Assembly: GCA_000697355.1 (NCBI GenBank) | Contig: JNEN01000722.1 | Location: 1-16,491, forward strand | Reading direction: 5' to 3' | From: Syncephalastrum monosporum B8922 | Lineage: Eukaryota > Mucoromycota > Mucoromycetes > Mucorales > Syncephalastraceae | DNA: 16,491 nt | Shown here: positions 1 through 8,129 of the stretch, piece after piece | Layout: each line of letters opens with the position of its first letter | Position numbering within the stretch: the stretch's first letter is position 1 | Program-made: the position numbers and the translations under genes | Notes under the pieces: generated by a model | The model's input: only the letters and a program-made list of their open reading frames with translations | Databases searched by the model: none | What the model was told of the DNA's origin: nothing

Positions 1-1
1 T

Positions 2-709
2 AAGTACTCATGGTTCCTCTGCAGTGTATTTGGCTCTGCTTTCGTTGCTAGCCTAGCCCACTTTTATCAGGAGGTCCGGCTAGTCCTGCCAGAAGGAGCC
101 CTTGAGCGTGCAGATCAGCTCTTGGAGCAGTTCCAGACCACCCTGTCGTCTGTGCATCCGATCTCACCCGCGAGCTTCCCAAACCCATTCTACAAAATCG
201 AGCAGGAGGACAACCAGCAGCTCGAGATTGGCGATGCTGGCCTGGACAACAACATACCGTTCTACCCTCTCATGCGCCAGGACCGCCACGTGGACATGAT
301 CATTGCCCTGGACCTGAGCGCCGATATCCATCTTGTGCCTCATCTGGACCGTGCCCATATCTATGCTGAGCGACGCCAGATCACGGGATGGCCAAGCAAC
401 CTCAAGTGGCCCAAACCGGGGGACAATGATGCATTCGGTACCTGTTCGGTGTTCCAAGAAGCTGACTGTCCTTCACCGATCACAGTGGCCTATTTCCCAC
501 TTGTGCGCAACGAAGGTTATGATCCCGAGTTTGACCCGCAAAAAGCCGAGTTTTGCTCGACGTGGAACTTTTGCTACACGGACAGCCAGGTGACGAAACT
601 GGCTGGCCTTGCACAACGTAATTTCCAAGATAATGTCGAGCATATTCGGGAGGCTATGCGTGATGTCTGGCAGCGTAAGCGGAGCGCACGACTTTCAAGT
701 CAGTCGTAA
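2..709 (+). CDS. Cytosolic phospholipase A2-like (PLA2_B family), C-terminal part, 5' truncated by window edge
   Basis: The C-terminal ~230 residues of a fungal cPLA2-type lipase, which would hydrolyse acyl chains of glycerophospholipids with a Ser/Asp dyad. Visible: a FGSAFVASLAHFYQEV segment near the left edge, typical of fungal cPLA2-like proteins, then the DAGLDNNIPFYPL block whose first Asp (codon 230-232) corresponds to the catalytic Asp of the family, followed by R-x-x-RHVD and ALDLSAD. The end has the C-x(3)-NFCYT and VWQRKR pattern seen near the C terminus of fungal family members. The nucleophile Ser (GxSGS) lies outside the window. The frame is open from base 2, but bases 1-24 end in TTCCTCTGCAG, a good 3' splice site, so the first exon base may really be 25. 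Stop TAA 707-709. Family assignment is firm; substrate preference cannot be read from this part. Confidence 0.85.
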   Translation, partial: KYSWFLCSVFGSAFVASLAHFYQEVRLVLPEGALERADQLLEQFQTTLSSVHPISPASFPNPFYKIEQEDNQQLEIGDAGLDNNIPFYPLMRQDRHVDMIIALDLSADIHLVPHLDRAHIYAERRQITGWPSNLKWPKPGDNDAFGTCSVFQEADCPSPITVAYFPLVRNEGYDPEFDPQKAEFCSTWNFCYTDSQVTKLAGLAQRNFQDNVEHIREAMRDVWQRKRSARLSSQS

Positions 710-821
710 GTGGGGCAGCTTGTCTCCTCGTCTACCTCTTATTGGGCATTGTACAGTACGAAACAATAGGCTGGAATTGTAAGCATTCTTACGGACCCAC
801 CCATGTATTCTAGTTTTGCGT

Positions 822-827
822 AATAAA
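822..827 (+). promoter_or_regulatory. Poly(A) signal of the phospholipase gene
   Basis: A perfect AATAAA about 110 nt after the phospholipase stop codon, directly before a short tandem repeat. Placement fits a cleavage/polyadenylation signal, but fungal signals are loose, so this is moderate evidence only. Confidence 0.5.
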
Positions 828-828
<1 letters not shown>

Positions 829-858
<30 letters not shown>

Positions 859-863
859 TACAC
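829..863 (+). repeat. Hexanucleotide microsatellite (TACACA)n
   Basis: Almost six exact copies of TACACA in tandem, between the phospholipase and MRPL20 genes. Uninterrupted, hence probably length-variable between strains. Confidence 0.95.
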
Positions 864-1058
864 GGTATGTGCTCAAAGTGCCTATGATAAAGGGAGTGAT
901 ATAGAATGATAATGAACATGGCCTACAAAGGCAGTTCCATATTATGGCGTGGGTGGCTTGTACATGGGAGGGAGGAAATTCCCAGGTCTGCTTCTCAGAC
1001 ACAGACGTTCGTTGGCCTGTCAAAACGAGGGTATTTCTACAACAAATACAAATCAAGC

Positions 1059-1505
1059 ATGTTTCGATTGACGAACACGACGACGAGCCGGTGTCTGGTG
1101 CATGCTCGCCAGTATGCGACCAAGAGCAAGACAACCAACCTTAAATTCAAAACGGCTGTGCCTACGACCGAGACCACGCTGGCCGATGGCAGCATCTTCA
1201 TTGCCCGTGAGGCGCCTGTGCCTGTGAGCATACAAGCCAAAGCTGCTCCTCTGACCGCGCCCTACGAGAAGCAGTACAACCTGACAGAACAGCAAATTGA
1301 GGAAATGCGTCAGCTGCGACGTGAGGATCCGCAGACGTGGACACGCAAGAAGCTTGCCGAGAAGTTCAACTGCTCTCAGCTCTTTGTTGCCATTTCCGCG
1401 CCCCTCCCGCCTTCGGCTCAGTCAAACGAAACGGTCGCTTCCAAGGACGGCTATCGTCGCAAGCTCATCAAGGAAAACAGACAGAAGAGACGGGAACTTT
1501 GGTAG
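1059..1505 (+). CDS. MRPL20: Mitochondrial large ribosomal subunit protein mL58 (54S L20)
   Basis: Single-exon gene of 148 residues. The start at 1059 gives an N terminus rich in Thr, Ser and Arg without acids (MFRLTNTTTSRCLVHARQYA), a typical mitochondrial import presequence with a probable cleavage near RQYA. The core is the family pattern: a conserved YNLTEQQIEEMRQLR helix, DPQTWTRKKLAEKFNCSQLF (a helix-turn-helix-like element found in yeast Mrpl20) and a basic C-terminal helix RRKLIKENRQKRREL. The yeast protein is ~195 residues, so this one is somewhat short but has all core blocks. The frame continues upstream to an ATG at 906; I prefer 1059 because of the presequence. KU80 follows on the same strand after 273 nt. 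Confidence 0.85.
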   Translation: MFRLTNTTTSRCLVHARQYATKSKTTNLKFKTAVPTTETTLADGSIFIAREAPVPVSIQAKAAPLTAPYEKQYNLTEQQIEEMRQLRREDPQTWTRKKLAEKFNCSQLFVAISAPLPPSAQSNETVASKDGYRRKLIKENRQKRRELW

Positions 1506-1778
1506 ACGGCTCCTACCTTGTCTTAATATTCTGTATTCTACATCTACGCTTTCCCCGAACCCTACTATTCCACACAACACACCCAACCCACACCGCTCGT
1601 CTTCCTCTCTTTTGTCTGCATTCTATTCATGTCACATCTTTCGTGTACACTTCTTCTTTTCTAGTAGCCTTTTTCGTCGAAAAAAGACATACGCAAAATA
1701 TATATAGATTGTCGTTTCTTCATAAAGGTTTCAATTATACGCGCTTTAATTCTTTCTTTTTTTTATGCGCAGCACCTC

Positions 1779-4743
1779 ATGGCACAGAAGAAAGCAACCG
1801 TTTATATTCTCAATGCGAGCCCTTCCATGGGCAGAACGCTACCGAACCACGCCAAGTCACAATACGAAGAGTCTCAAAGCATCTTGTTAGGATTGCTTGA
1901 AGAAAAGGTATTCTTCTATCCTTACTATGATCTCTGGACGCGTCCATCCTCATTCGCGCGACGCACAGGCAATGGCGGGTCGGAAAAGCGATGTCGCCAC
2001 TGTCATTCTAGTGGGCACAGAAGGTAGTGTGAGTGTGCACGGCTGAGGCCCCTCCCTGACTTGGTGATAGAAACCTCAAACGTGCTGGCCGAGGAGGATC
2101 AATACCAGCATATCACCACCCTCGATGACTTCAAACCTCCTTCCGCAGCGCTTTTACGCACCGTAGCCAACACAACTGTCACAGAAGCCAAGGATGCAAC
2201 CGGAGACAGTAAGTGCGCCGCTCGTTGGCCTCATATCCTCAATCTATGTATGGATCACTTGACACCCCATAGTGGTTGACGCTCTCATTCTGGCCACCCA
2301 TATGATGAACGAGTTTTGTCGTCACCTCAAGTACGAACGCCGTATCGTCGTTCTTACCAACGGAGAGGACCCGGTTGACTGGACAGATAAAGATGAGATC
2401 ATACGAAGAATCGTTGACATCAAAACATCCGTGCTTGTTGTGTAAGCCGAAGAAATGCCACCGCATTGCTCGATTTACTTATTCCAGTTCTTAGCGGGCT
2501 CGGGGGTGCCAAGATCGAAAACACCAAGCAGAATCCTCATGTAAGCCGTTTTTTCGAAATAGACACTCCGTGCAGGCCCTAACTTCATCTGTATTCGCGT
2601 CCCTAGCTCGCCGAAAATACCGAAAACTGGAAGGCTATCGTCGAAGCGACCGAGGGCGATATGCTCTCCCAGGAAGAAGCGTTGCACGAGTTGCACAATT
2701 TCAGACCCAAGGTCGTCAGGCCCACTCCCATTTTCCGAGGGTTTCTGACTCTCGGTGATACCTCACACGTGAATGATGCCGCACTTTCGATCAGTGTTAC
2801 CATGTACGTGACAACGATGGTGCAACGCCCGCCGGGAAGCAAGAAATATTCTGCCTTGTCCAACCAGCCTGCCAAGGAGACCGGCACACACACCGTGAAC
2901 ACCAAGAGAGAGCACAAGGTCAAAAACAAGCCCATCGCCGAAGAAGAGCGACCGGAGGGCGAGGCTATACCAGACGCAGATAATCTCGAGCAGGATCAGC
3001 CAGACGAAAAGGTGGATGAGAGCACCATCGTGTCCGCTGGCGTATTTGGCAAAACCTTAGTCCCCATCGGTCCTGAAGAAGAAGAAGTGCTGAAACTGAA
3101 AGCAAGGCCAGGCATGGAGATCCTGGGACTTCTCAGTGCGGACGCCGTGAGTATACACACATGTAGGGTGTAAATGAGGGCTTATATGCTCCATCCTAGG
3201 TACCTCGAGATTATTTCCTCGGACAGGTCTATGTCCTTACACCAGGTACATTTAAACCGATGGCATCCGGCACTGCGCTCTCATCCTTTGCGCGCTGTTT
3301 GGACGAGAAGAATGCTGTTGCTTTGGTGCGCTATGTTTTCCGGAACGACACTCAGCCCAAACTCGGTGTCCTCTTCCCGCACTTTGAGGAAAATGTCGAC
3401 GTGCTGCATTTCATACAGGTGAGTCCACTGCGGGATATAGGACAAATTAAGCTGATGACAGGATATAGGTCCCTTACAATGAAGATTTACGTATGTTTGG
3501 ATTCAACTCGCTTGATCGGGTGGTCTCCACTTCAGGAAAGGTCGTTGACCGAGATCACCCGCTCTTGCCAACCCAAGAGATGGAGGAGCTCATGGACCAG
3601 TTTGTGAGCGAAACTAGCATGTATGATCCGACCTCAGGGTAAGTTTGGTTTTCATGCCACCCTGACGACTTTGTTGATACCATGTTCTAGGGAAGAGTAT
3701 CTGAGACTGGATGAGACCTATAATCCGATGCTGTGGCGGGTCGAAAAAGCTATCACAACGCGTGCGCTCAATGAAGCAGCGCCTATCCCGGAACTGGACG
3801 ACCGGTTGAAAGCGCAGCTGAATTTCCTGCCGGTTTTGCCCAACAGCAAAGAGGAGGGGTTGACTCAGAAACTCAAGGACGTCTTTAACGTGAAGAAAGG
3901 TACGCTGTGGCACATGCGGATGAATCGCAGAGGTGTAACCACTATCCTATGTATAGCTGCACTGAAAGAAAAACGAGGCTATGGAAAAGGCAACGAGGGA
4001 CAAACGGCAGGCGCTGCCGACATGGATGTGGATGAAATCGTCAAATCCAAACGTGTCAAGACAGAACACGAAACAGATTACAATGCAGCCATCGAGTCAC
4101 TGGTCGGAAAAGACGTCCGACAGGTATCCAGCCTCGACCCCATCGGGTCCTTTAAGGCTATGGTCAACAATACAAAGGAGGACTTGATCACGACAGGTAA
4201 CCCCAAGTGAGCATTACCCGGTTATATCCGGACTTACATTACTTTTAAACAGCTGTGGAGCAAATGGGCAACCTGATTATCGAGCTTGTGACCACATCGT
4301 TTGCTGACCAACACTATGGTAAAGCGCTCGAGTGCCTAAAGACTGTACGGTCCACATCGGCCGAAGAGAACGAATCCGATACTTTTAATGGTTTTAAGCA
4401 CCGACTCAAATCCAAAGTGGACCCGGGCAATCCCAAGTCGCGTCGCCTTGACTTTTGGGAGATGCTCAAGAAGGAAGACGTGACATTGATTTCCAAAGAG
4501 GAAGCTGAGGACAGCGACGTGAGTCCTGAGCAGGCCAAAGAGGTAACGCATATAAGCATAGGATGTCATTCGAGTTGGCTCAATCCATGACTTAGTTTCT
4601 GGAAGCGGCCACCGCGACAGCTCCGGAGCCGGAACACACTGCAGAAGGCGAGGAAGGCGACGAGGATGATCTGGTAAGACAGAAATATGTTTGTCTTTTT
4701 GCTTGTACTAATGCCGAAATAGCTTGCTCAAATGCTCGAGTAA
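1779..4743 (+). CDS. KU80: Ku80, DNA double-strand-break end-binding subunit (NHEJ), 13 exons
   Basis: Nuclear partner of Ku70 that threads onto broken DNA ends and recruits the non-homologous end-joining ligase. Exons deduced: 1779-1907, 1969-2023, 2071-2208, 2273-2441, 2495-2540, 2607-3146, 3200-3418, 3469-3638, 3691-3899, 3957-4196, 4253-4542, 4596-4673, 4723-4743; joined they give exactly 767 residues, close to usual Ku80 length. All 12 introns are GT-AG, 47-66 nt. Visible blocks: N-terminal vWA fold (ATVYIL, then AGRKSDVATVILVGTEE and EEDQYQHITTL), the RPKVVRP entry to the beta-barrel (~212-218), GKTLVP, VPRDYFLGQVYVLTPG, VRYVFRNDTQPKLGVLFP, LDRV, then the helical C-terminal domain. An acidic, charged insert lies at ~265-330. 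The intron at 3900-3956 is 57 nt with no in-frame stop, so retention is possible. The tail is EEGDEDDLLAQMLE. Family assignment is certain; exon 2/3, 4/5 and the last exon rest on similarity and frame. Confidence 0.93.
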
Positions 4744-4947
4744 CTCAATTTGTATAGGACGCAAACAGATGCTTCAAGTACAAAAAGATACACACATACC
4801 GACAATGTAATCAACTTGGTTGGATATGTGTCTATGTTTGTCCTAAACGCATCGGCTGCGGCCTTCCTTTTGAGTAACACGTATACAAAATTATGATATC
4901 ATGGGCATGTTGAGGCAGGGCTATAGTTCACGGAAACCCAGCCTATA

Positions 4948-4964
4948 TATAAATTTAATTTATA
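4948..4964. repeat. 17-nt AT-only perfect palindrome
   Basis: TATAAATT, one central T, AATTTATA. It could extrude a small hairpin or serve as a bidirectional TATA-like or poly(A)-type element between two same-strand genes; AT-rich chance is also possible. Confidence 0.6.
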
Positions 4965-5113
4965 GACACACTTTGCTATGAATATGTGTCTGGTATGATA
5001 ATATCACCAGCACTGCGATATGTCATTATCGGCCAGATACACTTAGATAGAGAGATAAAGAAAAGCAATGGAGCGATTCGAAGTACAGGGAAGCTGGCTT
5101 GATTTCTTCGTAG

Positions 5114-5124
5114 CACGTGATTGG
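5114..5124. promoter_or_regulatory. E-box plus inverted CCAAT box
   Basis: CACGTG (bHLH/Cbf1-type site; read on the minus strand as part of ATCACGTG-like context) immediately followed by ATTGG, the inverse of CCAAT, about 140 nt before the ATG at 5260. The position suits a proximal promoter module. The assignment rests on sequence and position only. Confidence 0.4.
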
Positions 5125-5259
5125 TTGCAGATGAGAGGGCATGAACATCTGAGTTGCAAAACGGGATAACCAAACCAATGTGCCCGCCTTTGTGGTTTCG
5201 TACAAACAGGGTTTCTTTTTCTGTAGCATTTTTAGCCCTCTTCCCTGGACGATTGCAGC

Positions 5260-6354
5260 ATGAGCAACGACAACAATCAGAACGACAAAGACAGCCGACC
5301 TCAGAATGAGAAGCATGCGAACGATCGGTCTTCTGAAACTGACCACGATCTACCTATACCACCCCCAGTGCCTCCTCCGACCCCTCCTCCCCAGTCATCG
5401 CGGAATTCGTCCTCACTATTGTCGCCCTGGTGGTCAGCAGAGCCTCCGCCGGAGAAGCCACCCGCCCAAGAGGATCCAGAGAAGGCGGCGAGTCCCGGCC
5501 ACTTGCTCGTCCACTTTTGCCGCACAGCTACTTTCCGCGATCCCAACGACAGCACCAGCCTCCCGACCGAGCTCTTTCGGGAGCAGTGCTTTATGCTGGC
5601 CAAAAAGCCCCAACAGAACAGCGACTCTGAAACGATGGACAACCCGACCCAAGTCGAAGCAGAGGAGTGCCGCATGGTGTGCTTCCTTCGAGAAAACGAG
5701 GAGCGGAGGGCGCAGCGCCGGGAAGAAGCCAAGACCAAGTTTTGGAACCCGTTGCACGGCACATGGCTGGTCGTTGCTACCACGCAAGAGCGGTGCCGGG
5801 AACACACCTCTGGTATTCTATTTGTATGACCCCAACACCGTCTATGTGTGCTTACCTGTTTGCTGTCCACTCTTTGTATGAAACCAAAACCAGAAAACGA
5901 TATCACCAAGAAGAACCAGTACGTGAAACAGCAATGAGTGTTAGTGTCGTCCCCATTGGCTCACTCACCTTGTTTTTCCTTCCATTTCCTTCTGTTAGCC
6001 CAGACTATTATACCATCGAACTCGGTGAACGATTCAGCGGATCAGGTGAAGATGGTAAAACGAGATAATCGCGATTTTTCTGGCAAAACAATATCTGCTC
6101 ACTCCCTCACCCCACACACAATATTAGTCAAAAAGTTCATGGCAAGGACATTCAGCCCAGCCCAAGAACTCGCAAGGCGGTATGTCGTATCTTGGCAGGA
6201 TGGCACTCAAAAGGCGTTCCTGAATCGCTTTTGGGAGAGTGCCCAACGAGGAGACGCTTTTCACCTCGTGCGTGACAATACGAAGCGACTGATCGACGCT
6301 GCGCTGGGCAATGACAAGAAGCCAGGCGACGACGACGGCAAGCCAAACAAGTAA
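5260..6354 (+). CDS. Unrecognised protein, proline-rich N terminus, 4 exons including a 25-nt microexon
   Basis: I do not recognise this 286-residue protein. Exons deduced: 5260-5812, 5894-5918, 5999-6054, 6128-6354, phases 1, 2, 1, all GT-AG (donors GTATTC, GTACGT, GTAAAA; acceptors CCAG, GTTAG, ATTAG). Only this combination keeps one frame open through to the C-terminal part. Residues 1-30 are polar and charged; 31-72 are proline-rich (PPPVPPPTPPP, EPPPEKPP), a likely disordered or SH3/WW-ligand segment; 81-184 look folded (HLLVHFCRTATFRDPND, a charged helix ENEERRAQRREEAKTKFW, then GTWLVVA). Residues ~207-275 are an amphipathic helical part (ELARRYVVSWQ, FLNRFWESAQRG, DNTKRLIDAAL), and the tail is Asp/Lys-rich. 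No signal peptide or membrane segment. The gene is convergent with RCE1. The existence of the first and last exons is likely; the 25-nt exon is the weakest part. Confidence 0.6.
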
Positions 6355-6609
6355 CCAGTAACCTAGAGCCTTTTTTTTTTCTTCCATCTGTAATGCCGAT
6401 GTCTTTTACACGTTCCTCTCATTTCCCTCCTCACCTCCTGTTCATTCTTTTTTTTTTTATTTTTATTCTTTTTATCTCTACTTCCTTTTTTTCCCTTCAT
6501 TTCCTTTCGTTTCATTTCCTTTCTTATTTCCTTGTTTTCTCCCTCTATCTTCTTGTAGAAACCACGCCCTTTTTTTATTCTCATCTCAACATATAAAAGC
6601 ATCATACCA
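6355..6609. other. Pyrimidine-rich convergent intergenic region
   Basis: 255 nt between two converging genes; the plus strand is nearly all C/T over 6369-6590. No gene visible. It presumably carries the 3' ends of both transcripts. Confidence 0.7.
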
Positions 6610-7913
6610 TCATGTTGACCAGTAGATGGACCCGCCTACTAACTGAGGATCAGTCAATGGGTATATCAATGCAAGAAAGAGGAGAGGCCCAATGTAAAAC
6701 GCGGACCAGATGACTGTGGGAATTGCATGCCAGGGCGCGAAGGTAGACATGCACAATGGTGAGAAATAATCGTATGATTTTATGTGAGAGAAGGAGAATG
6801 AGAGAGAGAGAGTCTGGACATTACCTTTGCGCTCCCAGACAGGTCGGTATTGGACATCGCTCATATCGGGGAAACCCATCATATTGCAAAAGGAGTGACA
6901 CACGATCACGGGCCACACCCGACCCAGGCGCAGAAATACAAAACTGACAAACCAACCAAATACGGTTGTGTACGCGAACTGGAACGCTGAAACGTATCCG
7001 CAAAACGTGTCAATAAGAGAGAAGGAGAGAGAACATACCCACTCAACCAAAGAAAATAAAGAAAAAAAAAAACAAAAACCACCCTCACGTGTGGTTTGTT
7101 TTTGTTTTTATTCTTACCAGATGAAAGCATGGCTGCCTTGAGTGCTTCGACGGTAGAGCCACCTTGGCGGTATTTGTCCCAAGCGTGATGCAAATGAGCT
7201 ACAGAAAAAAAGTTTATGCAATCCATGAAGTCTTGGTTTCACAGAATTTTTTTTTCTTCTTTTCTGGCTTACCGAGGCCAAAGTAGACGGGCGAGGCAAA
7301 GATAAGATAGGCGTGTGAGTATTGAGCTTCATGCAAGACCGCAATCACACATGCGCGAAAAACCCATTCTTCTGTAGCAGGTCCCTAGCATAGATATCAA
7401 GGTTGAATTGCTAAGATACTTGTAATGCAAAAAAAAAAAATGAAATAGTGCTTACCACGACATAATTTCGCAAACCAATCAGGTTACCAAAGGTATCCTG
7501 CAGCTGATCCCGCCAGCTGAAGCCTTTCTGGAAAGGCAACGATCGTTCAAAGCCGAGGTGTACCAGAGGGCCGAGAAAAAGCACAGCGACTAAAAGGAGA
7601 GGCGCCACAAGGCCCTGAATGGATCCCAGGCCGAGTCCCAGTCGCGTGTAAAGTGGGTGCTATCAGGAACCCGTCGTCAGGTGACTAGCATAGGAAAAGC
7701 TACTTTTGAAGCGATTACCGTCTCATTCGTAAAGTACCAGACGAGCAAGGTTGTCAGGGCACTCGCAGCCAGAACAGCCTTGATGCGCTCGACAATCACG
7801 GCCGGGTCATTCCGAGACAGGTTCGGATCGGCTGTGCGAAAGACATAGAATCCGCCGACGTAGAGAGTAGCAAAGCCAATGCAAGCGACATTGGCAGCTG
7901 CTGCGCTGAGCAT
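6610..7913 (-). CDS. RCE1: CAAX prenyl protease 2 (Rce1), ER membrane endopeptidase, 6 exons
   Basis: Removes the AAX tripeptide from prenylated CAAX proteins such as Ras and a-factor-type pheromones, in the ER membrane, before carboxymethylation. Exons (5' to 3' on the minus strand): 7719-7913, 7456-7659, 7273-7384, 7118-7198, 6825-6986, 6610-6713; 285 residues; introns 59-131 nt, all GT-AG. The Abi/CAAX-protease motifs are complete: EEWVFR (E138, E139, R143), FGLAH (F168, H172) followed by HH, and HSFCN (H228, N232). Hydrophobic membrane stretches are seen at ~8-27, 45-63, 80-100, 205-228 and 255-272. ACC-free start: the first ATG is at 7913; codons further upstream in frame lack an ATG. 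The length is close to the usual 290-330. The SPX-phosphatase gene ends 216 nt upstream on the same strand. Confidence 0.92.
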
Positions 7914-8129
7914 GGATGGAGATGCTGTGGAGGAGTGTTTCTCTCTCACCAGAGAGAGCGGGCCGGCGGGGAGGAGGATTTAAGTGGGGAGCGGGGAAAC
8001 AGATCAAAATTGGAAAGGTATCGAATGGGGAGAGACAGACAGATGGCATGTATTTACTTTCTTCTTCTATGTGTGGATATATTTCATACTGCAATATGGA
8101 CAAGCAAAAGAGAGAGCCATGGCATCCCC

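Larger units (their letters stand above)
710..1058. other. Intergenic stretch: phospholipase 3' UTR and MRPL20 upstream region
   Basis: 349 nt without a supported gene. It holds the AATAAA and the TACACA microsatellite described separately. An in-frame extension of MRPL20 begins with ATGs at 906-920, but the extra residues look unlike a mitochondrial presequence, so the stretch is treated as leader or promoter. Confidence 0.6.
4744..5259. other. Intergenic region between KU80 and the unrecognised gene
   Basis: 516 nt, A/T-rich, no supported gene. It contains a TATATATAAATT stretch inside a perfect 17-nt palindrome (4948-4964) and, nearer the next gene, CACGTG followed by ATTGG (5114-5124). 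Translation on either strand yields only short, low-similarity frames. Confidence 0.6.

Noticed and set aside
906..1058. In-frame N-terminal extension of MRPL20 from an ATG at 906
   Set aside because: It adds 51 residues unlike a presequence and hides the clear import signal that starts at 1059.
2029..2034. GTGAGT as the 5' splice site of KU80 intron 2
   Set aside because: Consensus is good, but using it breaks the frame into exon 3; the nearby GTAGTG at 2024 gives the conserved GTEETSN join.
2488..2489. Earlier AG (ATTCCAG, intron 4 acceptor) in KU80
   Set aside because: It leads to an immediate stop; the next AG at 2493-2494 keeps the frame.
5301..5909. Minus-strand open frame of ~200 codons opposite the unrecognised gene
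   Set aside because: Composition is Gly/Ser-rich mirror of the proline-rich sense frame, with no recognisable motif; the sense frame fits spliced exons.
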